DNA from: CAYUPY01 sp964446595
GTDB lineage: Bacteria > Patescibacteriota > Dojkabacteria > J137 > JAEUSD01
Assembly: GCA_964446595.1 (NCBI GenBank)
Contig: CAYUPY010000054.1
Coordinates: forward strand, 1-8,036
Direction of reading: 5' to 3'
Length of the DNA: 8,036 nt
Below, one piece after another: positions 1 to 5,894 of this stretch (within the stretch, counting starts at the first letter, position 1; each line of letters begins with the position of its first letter). Position numbers and translations under genes: made by a program. The notes below the pieces were generated by a model, which saw only the letters and a list, made by a program, of their open reading frames with translations, ran no database searches and was not told the origin of the DNA.

Positions 1-1306
1 CGCTCGCGTTGCGAGCGGCTGGACTGCCATAACTAGCCTCGTTAATTACGCAATCTCCAGCTGAAGACACTGTTAGCTGGCGGCCGGGTGCGATACTGGC
101 AATATGGTGGTCAGGATTATGCCCGGCCGCAGCACTAGCCACGGCAGTCGCCCGAAAATTAGCAATTTCTGCACTAGTCCATTGTTGAGCTGTAAATTCT
201 TCATCTGTCATTTGGGTCGCATCACTAATGTTGAGCACGTTGCGTAGCACTGTGGCTTCCCGCTCTAGTACATCCGGCTCAATTAGGCTGAAAAAATTAT
301 CGTTCCAGCGGGAAATCATTGGCTCAATGTTTTGTAAAGTTTGCTCAATTTTCTTCCCCGCTTCCGCGCTTTCCTCTCGCATTTGCACATAATCTAAAGA
401 ATCGTCATAAAGATATGTGACAAGTTGGGCAATATTTTCTATGTCTAGTTCTGGATGCTCAAGTAAGAATAATCTTTGCAAAGTCTGATTCTCGGGTTTT
501 CTTGATTCTTGGTAAGTATTTAAGAAGTGTTGAGAGACTTCTGCTTGCACGGATATCTCTTGTAATTTCTTTTGTAAACCAACGGCTTGGAGTGAATTAG
601 GGTAGGGTAGTTTAAGACTTTTAGCCTTCCAGGTTGAAGTGGTTTTATCCATCACATAGATGCGAATCATAATTTCTTGCTGGTGCTCATGTACAGGTGG
701 GCTTACCTCAACAATGGCCTTGGAACTCATCCCTGGATTTCCCTCTTGCTGTAGCGCAATAATGTTTTTTAGTTCTACCGTTTCCCTTTCGAAGTCCACA
801 TCAGGTATGTCAGAAAATATCCTTCTTTTCCCGGACTCCACCATCTCGGCTAGCATTTTAGGCGTTAGTTCATAATCGGAAACACGCTGATTCATAATAG
901 TTTCTCCTAGGTGTGTGTACGTTTGTTTGGTAACAAACTTCTGCACGGCATCCTTAAGACCTAAGATGATGTTTTGGATTTCTGGTGAGGCATCCTCAGC
1001 CGAATTCCAGTAGTGCATCACAAGGCTAATTTTATTCAAAGCAGTTAGATTTATTTCTTTCTCTAGGTTCCTTAGAAAATCAAACGCGGTTGTCTTATCA
1101 GTATCCAACTTAAATATTTCTACGAATAGTTTTGTTAAACCGGTGCGTACTACATCTTTAATACTGGCAGAGGCACTGTAGCCATATTTTAAGATTTCGG
1201 CCTTTTCCCATGGACTAGTTTCTAGAGAGGTGAGGGTTTGTCTTAAGCGTTCTACTTTCTCCCAAATATTAGGTGCTTCTGCGTATGAGTTAGTGCTTTC
1301 GTTCAT
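1..1306 (-). CDS. Unrecognised large protein under a B12 riboswitch (partial, C-terminus cut)
   Basis: The minus strand is open without a stop from ATG at 1306 to base 1, giving 435 codons and no C-terminus. I do not recognise the family. No signal peptide or membrane span is visible. Residues 10-135 look helical and charged. Residues about 195-235 look beta-rich (runs such as IVEVSPPV and EIMIRIYVMD). Residues 240-385 are again helical, with a likely coiled-coil stretch around 305-330. The last visible part has a His-rich patch (GHNPDHHIAS, 395-404) and a Gly/Ser/Ala-rich segment with one Cys (419). The start is the first ATG after the cobalamin aptamer, with only a weak GGAAA (1310-1314) upstream. 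The riboswitch implies expression tied to cobalamin level, but nothing in the protein resembles known B12 enzymes, transporters or MerR-type B12 photoreceptors. The reading frame is certain; the function is unknown. Confidence 0.85.
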   Translation of the reverse strand, partial: MNESTNSYAEAPNIWEKVERLRQTLTSLETSPWEKAEILKYGYSASASIKDVVRTGLTKLFVEIFKLDTDKTTAFDFLRNLEKEINLTALNKISLVMHYWNSAEDASPEIQNIILGLKDAVQKFVTKQTYTHLGETIMNQRVSDYELTPKMLAEMVESGKRRIFSDIPDVDFERETVELKNIIALQQEGNPGMSSKAIVEVSPPVHEHQQEIMIRIYVMDKTTSTWKAKSLKLPYPNSLQAVGLQKKLQEISVQAEVSQHFLNTYQESRKPENQTLQRLFLLEHPELDIENIAQLVTYLYDDSLDYVQMREESAEAGKKIEQTLQNIEPMISRWNDNFFSLIEPDVLEREATVLRNVLNISDATQMTDEEFTAQQWTSAEIANFRATAVASAAAGHNPDHHIASIAPGRQLTVSSAGDCVINEASYGSPAARNAS

Positions 1307-1321
1307 TGATTTCCATGCTCG

Positions 1322-1467
1322 TGGTGTTAAAGTGTAAGCTGGTATCCCGACTCATTTTTTTTGCGAAACTGCAAATTTGCTTACGGTTGCGGCACAGTGG
1401 AGGATTTACACCTCACTTCCCCAGCGGCTTTATGCCTGTAAAGAACATTACAACACCATTAAACACT
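1322..1467 (-). promoter_or_regulatory. Cobalamin (B12) riboswitch aptamer
   Basis: Read on the minus strand, the leader carries the cobalamin aptamer core in the right order. GGGGAA comes first, then the arm GTGAGG-TG-TAAAT-CCTCCAC, then CCGCAACCGTAA (1392-1381), then a short peripheral hairpin GCAAATTTGC (1380-1371). The B12 box AGTCGGGATACCAGC follows at 1352-1338. The closing helix P1 can be drawn as TGGTGTT (1458-1452) with AACACCA (1328-1322), or as TGTAA (1452-1448) with TTACA (1337-1333); AGTGT (1467-1463) can also pair with ACACT (1335-1331). The 5' boundary is therefore uncertain. The peripheral domain is short, so this is a compact variant. The aptamer ends about 15 nt before the start codon and no U-tract terminator lies between, which points to control of translation initiation. 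I found no obvious loop complementary to L5. Confidence 0.9.
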
Positions 1468-1487
1468 AGTTAAAATTGTGGTGTCAA
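1458..1487 (-). promoter_or_regulatory. Candidate promoter at the 5' edge of the riboswitch
   Basis: On the minus strand a perfect -35 TTGACA (1487-1482) is followed after 18 bp by TTTAAT (1463-1458). The predicted start near 1451 would leave out one of the possible P1 5' strands and the usual 5' GGT of the aptamer. Either the true start is further upstream, or the transcript uses the shorter GTAA/TTAC closing helix. Confidence 0.45.
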
Positions 1488-1521
1488 TGGGGTTAGGCTA
1501 CAAGATGTTGTGGATAAATGC

Positions 1522-1550
1522 GCCGGAAACCTCTAAAAGAGGTTTCCGGC
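1522..1550. terminator. Strong perfect hairpin after the DUF5648 gene, probable terminator
   Basis: GCCGGAAACCTCT and AGAGGTTTCCGGC form a perfect 13-bp stem with a 3-nt loop. The hairpin starts about 50 nt after the stop of the minus-strand gene ending at 1600 and lies upstream of the riboswitch. On the minus strand it is followed by GCATTTATCC, not a clean U-tract. It may therefore be a weak intrinsic terminator, a 3'-end stabiliser or a processing site. The stem is certain; the role is inferred. Confidence 0.6.
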
Positions 1551-1599
1551 TGGAGAACTTTAAGTAACAAATTTAGTAAAAATTTTCTAGAATAATTTA

Positions 1600-2862
1600 C
1601 TAATTTGCTGGCAACACTTTGTATGCAACGCCTTCATTCTTAAACACATCTTTAAATCGTGTAGTCATAGCCTCATACTCACTCGGCTTTGCAGTAAAGA
1701 AGTGAGCTCCTGTGGAACTATTGTAGAAACGATAGTTGTTGTTTCCATAGGTAGCATTTTTAATATAGGCATAATACTTGGCTCCTTCAAACTGGAAATC
1801 TCCTAGGCTTGGATCATTAATGATCCTGTCCCGTTGCTGGGCATCAATTGTCCACAGGTGAGCACGTGTGCGTGAGTTGTAGAATTGATAAACAGGTACT
1901 ATTTCCGGATCGTTTAAGGGGTCATTTTTGAAAGCGGTATATGCTGGTCCTTCATGTTCGTATTCAGGGAATCTCGACATAGCAGCGACTTTATCTGTAT
2001 AGAAGTGAGTTCCTAAAGATGGGGCATAGAACCTGTGGATTGTAATCTGATCTGGTAAGACGGAGTTAGCGTCTACAAGTTTAATTATCAGTCCTTGCAT
2101 TGGGTAGCCTTCTGTAAAAGTAGCACCAGTCGATTTTACTTTTAACTGACAGGCAATACCGACTAATTCTATCCTGTCACCTGCCTTAACATTATTCGTG
2201 TCGAACTCAAATTGTTCTCCAGCATATAAAACGTGAGCATTTGGATAAGCTGAGAACTGTACAACGGGCTGGTAAACGCTATTCGTTGAGTATTGAGCGC
2301 TAATAAAGTTATACTGACTGTTACGCGTGTATCCGGAGGTCATCTGGGCCGAGACTGGGTTGCCGGTGCCATCAGCATACATATGATACGGAGTGAGGGT
2401 GTTAGCTCTGCGGTGATCTTTGTTTGGACTAGATAAGTTGCGCCAGTAAAGATCACAGTTAAGAACTTGTAAATTCGTCATGGCATTACCTTTTACCGTA
2501 TCTGTTTTAAGGTAAGGGATAGCTGCCCACATGGGTGCATTAATTGGCCAAATTAAATCCTCAGCCTGGGTAGTAAATCCTTCAGAACTCGTTGTGTCGG
2601 GCTGGGCATCCACAATATTTCCGTCTGAATCCAAGCCAAAAAACCTCGCAGTCTTGGTAGTGTCAGATACTGCTGTATCGGTACTGCTTGTGGCAGAAGA
2701 AGTGGCTGTAGAAGTCTGGTCTGTATTTGTGTTCGTCGTTTGATTGTTAAATTGAGAAAGCAGAACCGGTAGAGACACAAGAATGATAATCAAGATCACA
2801 ATAATGATCATTAACCTACTATTCATCTGTTTCAGTAGTCCTGTTGAGGTATTACTATCCAT
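1600..2862 (-). CDS. Membrane-anchored surface protein with C-terminal DUF5648 repeats
   Basis: This 420-residue protein starts at ATG 2862. A hydrophobic segment (about residues 18-35, rich in Ile/Leu) follows a short N-terminus with Lys11 and Arg16, so it is probably a signal anchor. Residues 41-72 are a Thr/Ser/Asp/Asn-rich linker, a typical extracellular stalk. Residues 73-270 form a middle region I do not recognise. The C-terminus has three repeats of about 50 residues starting near 276 (HRFYAPSLGTHFYT), 325 (YQFYNSRTRAHLWT) and 377 (YRFYNSSTGAHFFT). Each continues to an F-x-x-EG-x-A/K-x-Y-like end, the signature of DUF5648. That family is common at the ends of secreted and cell-surface proteins; its ligand is not established to my knowledge. 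A role in surface attachment is inference. Only two Cys occur (136, 238), both in the middle region. Confidence 0.85.
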   Translation of the reverse strand: MDSNTSTGLLKQMNSRLMIIIVILIIILVSLPVLLSQFNNQTTNTNTDQTSTATSSATSSTDTAVSDTTKTARFFGLDSDGNIVDAQPDTTSSEGFTTQAEDLIWPINAPMWAAIPYLKTDTVKGNAMTNLQVLNCDLYWRNLSSPNKDHRRANTLTPYHMYADGTGNPVSAQMTSGYTRNSQYNFISAQYSTNSVYQPVVQFSAYPNAHVLYAGEQFEFDTNNVKAGDRIELVGIACQLKVKSTGATFTEGYPMQGLIIKLVDANSVLPDQITIHRFYAPSLGTHFYTDKVAAMSRFPEYEHEGPAYTAFKNDPLNDPEIVPVYQFYNSRTRAHLWTIDAQQRDRIINDPSLGDFQFEGAKYYAYIKNATYGNNNYRFYNSSTGAHFFTAKPSEYEAMTTRFKDVFKNEGVAYKVLPAN

Positions 2863-2894
2863 ATAAAATGAGTAAAAAGCTAGATATATTTACT

Positions 2895-2923
2895 AATATA
2901 TGGGAATTAATATGTCATATCAA
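2895..2923 (-). promoter_or_regulatory. Promoter of the DUF5648 gene
   Basis: On the minus strand TTGATA (2923-2918) is separated by 17 bp from TATATT (2900-2895). The predicted start near 2888 leaves a leader of about 25 nt before ATG 2862, with no Shine-Dalgarno. The -10 lies in an AT palindrome, ATATATT-TACT-AATATAT (2884-2901). The promoter is back-to-back with that of the methyltransferase gene. Confidence 0.6.
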
Positions 2924-2929
2924 GGTTTA

Positions 2930-2938
2930 TGCCATAAT
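2930..2938 (+). promoter_or_regulatory. Extended -10 promoter of the methyltransferase operon
   Basis: TGCCATAAT (TG-n-CATAAT) fits an extended -10 element and predicts a start near 2945, about 19 nt before ATG 2964. No good -35 is present at 16-18 bp. It lies only 7 bp from the -35 of the divergent DUF5648 promoter, so the two may compete. Confidence 0.4.
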
Positions 2939-2963
2939 TAAGGGATATTAAAGCCTAGAGAAT

Positions 2964-3626
2964 ATGAACGTTGTACAAGGGAAAAAAGTGCTTAGGCAAG
3001 AAGGCTTGCCAGTACTAGAAAAATACGAGCAGGTATTACTAGATATTGGCTGTGGTGATGGTAAGTGGGCATATGAATGGGCAAAAGATAATCCAGAACA
3101 TTTTGTAATTGGGGTGGATGCCGATGCCTCGTCGATGGAAAAGATGAGCCATAAAGCAAGTAGGAAGGAGAGCAAAGGCGGCTTGCCCAATATTTTATAC
3201 GTGCAAGCCGCCGGTGAGTCCCTGCCGCAGCAGTTAGCTGGTCGTGCCACCCAGATTTACATCAACTTTCCTTGGGGTAGCCTTCTGGCTGGCACCATGA
3301 CTCTTCAGTCGCATTTCCTGACATCGATCTCGAGTTTGGCAAGTGCTGCCGGTTGTTCCTTACAATTAACCACCACTTACAGCCCTAAATATGAACCTCA
3401 GATGATTGCTCAACTAGGGTTGCCTGAGCTGCAGCCCGCGCTAGGTTCTATTTTAGTAGCAGGTTGGCAAGTATACGGGTGGGAGGCCTCTGCTAATTAC
3501 TGGCAACGAGTAGAGAATAATAATCCACCTGAAGATTTCCCCATTACTAGTTGGTGGAAGCAGATCAGTGATAAGCGGCCTCGCACTGCCTGGATGTTAA
3601 AATTACACTTAAAAGCAAATATTTAA
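2964..3626 (+). CDS. KamB/NpmA-like 16S rRNA (adenine-1408-N1)-methyltransferase
   Basis: This 220-residue protein matches the usual size of the family that N1-methylates A1408 of 16S rRNA with SAM. In known resistance members this blocks kanamycin, neomycin and apramycin. Visible signatures are the SAM motif I LLDIGCGDGKWAYEWA (25-40), the acidic motif IGVDAD (49-54), KGGLPN (71-76), AAGESLP (82-88) and NFPWGSLL (101-108). The C-terminus has SWWKQ (196-200) and KRPR (204-207). Trp104 and Trp197/198 match the two Trp residues that hold the flipped A1408 in NpmA (W107, W197) and KamB. In my hand alignment Ile201 falls where NpmA has an Arg (R200) near the second Trp. ATG 2964 is the first start after an in-frame TAA at 2949. 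The DUF371 gene follows one base after its stop. Family is secure; a resistance role versus housekeeping is not decided. Confidence 0.9.
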   Translation: MNVVQGKKVLRQEGLPVLEKYEQVLLDIGCGDGKWAYEWAKDNPEHFVIGVDADASSMEKMSHKASRKESKGGLPNILYVQAAGESLPQQLAGRATQIYINFPWGSLLAGTMTLQSHFLTSISSLASAAGCSLQLTTTYSPKYEPQMIAQLGLPELQPALGSILVAGWQVYGWEASANYWQRVENNNPPEDFPITSWWKQISDKRPRTAWMLKLHLKANI

Positions 3627-3627
3627 A

Positions 3628-4062
3628 ATGAAAATATACGAATTTACGGTACATGGTCACCCCAACATCCGCGCTACCCACGTAAAAACGTTGGAGTTTA
3701 CGAAGGATGAGCATTTGACCGAGCGCGGCGATTGCATCATTGGTATAAAAGCGGACTTCGACCCCGCCGCGCTCAAGCAGTTTTCCAAAAAAATTAGTGT
3801 AATTTGCCAGCTCACGGATCCTGAGTCAGGCGAACAGCTGCAATCAATATTTAAGTGCAAAGTAAATCCCGATTTTAACTCCGACCACGAGGTAGTTTTG
3901 CGGAAAAGTGGTTTTATATCTGACCGCACTTTCGGCCTCGGCCTCAAGCGCGGCGCAAACCACCTTGATCGCCGCATTGTAGAACTGCTCCAAGATCCAA
4001 ATCAAAAAATGCTGGTAAAAATCGTGGAGGGGTGGAGTTTAGACGAGGCTAACTTGAGTTAG
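3628..4062 (+). CDS. DUF371 family protein (mainly archaeal family)
   Basis: This 144-residue protein is about the usual full length of DUF371. The N-terminus has the hallmark GHPNIRATH (10-18) and then EHLTERGDCIIGIKAD (28-43). The C-terminal half has VVLRKSGFISDRTFG and a closing HLDRRIVELL helix, both fitting the family. No biochemical function is established to my knowledge; the conserved His, Asp35 and Cys36 are candidates for a site. The start codon lies one base after the methyltransferase stop with no Shine-Dalgarno, so the two are very likely co-transcribed and translationally coupled. The gene looks richer in G+C, especially around 3720-3780 and 3930-3975, than its AT-rich neighbours, which fits acquisition by transfer. 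The family is best known from archaea, so its presence here is notable. Family call is strong; role is unknown. Confidence 0.88.
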   Translation: MKIYEFTVHGHPNIRATHVKTLEFTKDEHLTERGDCIIGIKADFDPAALKQFSKKISVICQLTDPESGEQLQSIFKCKVNPDFNSDHEVVLRKSGFISDRTFGLGLKRGANHLDRRIVELLQDPNQKMLVKIVEGWSLDEANLS

Positions 4063-4082
4063 ATTATATATCCAAGTATATT
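4054..4082 (+). promoter_or_regulatory. Promoter of the 57/124-residue gene pair, possibly leaderless
   Basis: TTGAGT (4054-4059), inside the last codons of the DUF371 gene, and TATATT (4077-4082) are spaced by exactly 17 bp. The predicted start falls at about 4088-4090, on the ATG of the small ORF. There is no Shine-Dalgarno before it, so a leaderless mRNA is likely. Confidence 0.6.
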
Positions 4083-4096
4083 TAACTATGGATATA
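4067..4096. promoter_or_regulatory. Inverted repeat over the -10 box, candidate operator
   Basis: TATATCC (4067-4073) and GGATATA (4090-4096) form a perfect 7-bp inverted repeat with a 16-bp spacer. It is centred on the -10 element and spans the start codon at 4088. If the mRNA is leaderless, the left arm is not transcribed, so it would act as DNA and could be a repressor site. Chance occurrence in AT-rich DNA cannot be excluded. Confidence 0.4.
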
Positions 4097-4261
4097 AACA
4101 AGGCGTTAATTGAGGCGCCAACTCAGATTATTACCAGTGTTGTAGATAGCGCGATCAGTGAAACTACAAGACTAGCACTAGAGCCTGTGATTTCAGGCAT
4201 GGAATCTGCTATCTCGGGAAGTTTAAACATGCTAGTAAATATTTTTATTGGTTGGTTTTAA
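4088..4261 (+). CDS. Small 57-residue amphipathic protein of unknown function
   Basis: ATG 4088 opens a 57-codon frame that ends with TAA at 4259-4261. Residues 1-45 are a run of short helices with regularly spaced Ile/Val/Leu and few charges (for example QIITSVVDSAISE). The C-terminus, LNMLVNIFIGWF (46-57), is strongly hydrophobic and could insert in or lie on a membrane. There is no Cys. Support comes from the promoter ending right at the ATG and from the TAATG overlap with the next gene, which implies coupled translation. No family is recognised. A small toxin-like or membrane-active peptide whose partner is the downstream acidic protein is possible, but it is only inference. Confidence 0.6.
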   Translation: MDINKALIEAPTQIITSVVDSAISETTRLALEPVISGMESAISGSLNMLVNIFIGWF

Positions 4262-4635
4262 TGATTAAGGTTAATACTGAGAAGGTCACAGATGAAGTTT
4301 GTCAGGCCCTAGATTCTTGTGAACTGGAGTATGATCGTAGCATGGTCGATAATTTTGTTGAAAAGCTTGGTGCAGCTGCAATTTATGACTTAACGGAGGA
4401 GTGGTTTAAGCGCAACTTGGCAGCGAATAGTGAGTGGTCGCCCGACAAACACGAAGTGAAAGAATACCTATCTACCATTGATGATTCCGCCAAAAGCCAG
4501 TCCGTGATTATGACCTTTCAACGGTCATTTGATTTACTGATAGAAAAGATTGCTGAGTCTGACCCAGATAAAAAGGCGGAACTTCAGAAGTCGTTCGCTG
4601 ACATTGAGGTTTCACAATTAATTGTACTCAGATGA
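4261..4635 (+). CDS. Acidic 124-residue protein of unknown function
   Basis: The start is best placed at ATG 4261, which overlaps the TAA of the 57-residue ORF. A TTG at 4252 in the same frame would add three residues. The protein is 124 residues long, ends on TGA, is rich in Glu/Asp and looks all-helical with no membrane span. A segment near residues 25-46 (MVDNFVEKLGAAAIYDLTEE) faintly recalls the small DUF5663-type proteins of CPR genomes, but I would not assign it. The overlap shows it forms a unit with the small hydrophobic protein upstream, and an immunity, chaperone or antitoxin partner role would fit that layout. It is convergent with the minus-strand gene ending at 4650, with only 14 bp between and no clear terminator. 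Confidence 0.8.
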   Translation: MIKVNTEKVTDEVCQALDSCELEYDRSMVDNFVEKLGAAAIYDLTEEWFKRNLAANSEWSPDKHEVKEYLSTIDDSAKSQSVIMTFQRSFDLLIEKIAESDPDKKAELQKSFADIEVSQLIVLR

Positions 4636-4649
4636 AGATGACTTAGACC

Positions 4650-5741
4650 TTATGATCCCGGGGCAGGACCAAGTAGCTTTTCAATTTTTTCAAGTTCAGA
4701 AATATACATGCGCATGCCCTGTTCCTTTCGCAGTTTTGCAGCTAATTCTTGGGCCATACTGGGGATTATAGTTTCAGTATTGGGTAGACTGAAATAGAAT
4801 TCTATATCCCCAGCATAATCATTATTCCTTCGGCCATACCTATCCAGTAGTATTTGTCTGAGTCGTTTAAGCATTGCTTGTTTAAATTCATCATTGAATG
4901 ACTGCGAATCATCAATAAAATGATCTAAGTTAGAAATATGTGCTCCTAAGTGTAACGGGGAGATATGGTACAACAAACTCATATAAGCAGCTGGTGACCT
5001 AAGTAAAGTCTTATCTAAACTTTTTAGATCATTTAGGCTTTGTGGTCTTTGCTGTGGATGTTTACTAGAAAAGTATGGGTCGATTACCGTATAGTTTAAT
5101 CTACCTTGGACTTGGGTAATTACTAAAAGTTGGCCATGTGCAACACCCGTGGGCGCATAGTTATATGGATGCTGAGTCAGGTCGGGAGAGAAGTTTGCTG
5201 ATACATACATTAGTCTGACTTTCTGAGAAATGTTATCCCCAAACTTTATCTTTAAAATTGTTTCGACTATCTCAGCAACACTTTCGTTGAAAATACTACA
5301 TTTAGTGGGGAGTGGGTTATTCAGATCTATTTTTATGTCCTTATCAAGGAGACCATTAGCAGCATCAGGATCGTGACTTGATGTGCCTCTCCATGCGACT
5401 AACGTGGCAAGGTTAATTATCTCCTCAAGCGTAGAAACCTGCTCAAATGATTTGCCTTCTTCAGCAAGAACTTTATCAAAGTACTGCTTATATATTTGTT
5501 TAATTTCCGGCTTAATCTTTCTTGTTGTTTTCTTAAAAAAGTCTGGGGTAAAGACCCAAGAGTCAATACCCTCCAGACTATCAATCCGAATATCATCCAG
5601 AGGGGTTAAGCTACAAGAGTATTCAAGTGTTGATTCGTAGTTGACTCTTTCAACTACACTATTAATTAAGTCTTCTGCTGTATTATAGGCGTTAACATCA
5701 ATACTTTCGTTCCCAGGCAGTGGAGAGAAATCTTCACCCAT
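4650..5741 (-). CDS. Unrecognised protein with a possible Cys-His-Asp (transglutaminase-like) site
   Basis: ATG at 5741 gives 363 residues; a TTG at 5750 would add three. No Shine-Dalgarno precedes either. No signal peptide or membrane span is seen, so it is probably cytoplasmic. The N-terminal third is acidic and the C-terminal 90 residues are helical and charged. The centre has Cys148 at the start of a predicted helix (CSIFNESVAEIVETIL), His202 in a strand (VAHGQLLVITQ) and Asp221 in a following strand (NYTVIDPYFSS). This order and spacing recall the Cys-His-Asp triad of transglutaminase-like and arylamine N-acetyltransferase folds, where Cys heads a helix and His and Asp sit on neighbouring strands. 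The match is by eye and weak; the protein could equally be an unrelated family. It has its own promoter, divergent from pnp. Confidence 0.8.
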   Translation of the reverse strand: MGEDFSPLPGNESIDVNAYNTAEDLINSVVERVNYESTLEYSCSLTPLDDIRIDSLEGIDSWVFTPDFFKKTTRKIKPEIKQIYKQYFDKVLAEEGKSFEQVSTLEEIINLATLVAWRGTSSHDPDAANGLLDKDIKIDLNNPLPTKCSIFNESVAEIVETILKIKFGDNISQKVRLMYVSANFSPDLTQHPYNYAPTGVAHGQLLVITQVQGRLNYTVIDPYFSSKHPQQRPQSLNDLKSLDKTLLRSPAAYMSLLYHISPLHLGAHISNLDHFIDDSQSFNDEFKQAMLKRLRQILLDRYGRRNNDYAGDIEFYFSLPNTETIIPSMAQELAAKLRKEQGMRMYISELEKIEKLLGPAPGS

Positions 5742-5783
5742 GACAATCAAAATTAAACATTAAAGTTTCTGTTATCTGCAAAT

Positions 5784-5811
5784 ATCATAAAATATCCTTT
5801 TTATTTTGCAA
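5784..5811 (-). promoter_or_regulatory. Promoter of the 363-residue protein gene
   Basis: On the minus strand TTGCAA (5811-5806) is followed after 16 bp by TATGAT (5789-5784). This predicts a start near 5777 and a leader of about 36 nt before ATG 5741. A weaker TTTAAT element lies closer to the gene. The region diverges from the pnp promoter. Confidence 0.5.
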
Positions 5812-5844
5812 AGTCTTTTTAATGCGGAAGGGGACTTGACTATC

Positions 5845-5853
5845 TGCTATACT
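5845..5853 (+). promoter_or_regulatory. Extended -10 promoter of pnp
   Basis: TGCTATACT (TG-n-TATACT) is a good extended -10. It predicts a start near 5860 and a leader of about 140 nt. A TTGACT lies only 6 bp upstream of the -10 hexamer, too close to serve as its -35, and no -35 is visible at 16-18 bp. Confidence 0.5.
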
Positions 5854-5894
5854 CCAATGAAGTGAGTTGCGGTTAAGAGACAAGGAATGAGGTT

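Noticed and set aside
660..875. A 71-codon plus-strand ORF
   Set aside because: It lies entirely inside the continuous 435-codon minus-strand frame and has no family signal or promoter; it is a shadow of that gene.
2531..2780. Two short ORFs (one per strand) over the stalk of the DUF5648 gene
   Set aside because: Both are shadows created by the repetitive Thr/Ser codons of the real gene.
4633..4641. UGA recoding (code 25), which would extend the 124-residue protein
   Set aside because: The extension would run into the convergent gene, and no in-frame UGA occurs within pnp or the other conserved genes.
4636..4680. A bidirectional terminator between the convergent genes
   Set aside because: Only 14 bp separate the genes, and no stable stem followed by a T-run is visible on either strand.
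5836..5853. TTGACT as the -35 of the pnp promoter
   Set aside because: It is only 6 bp from the TATACT -10, far short of the 16-18 bp needed; an extended -10 explains the site better.
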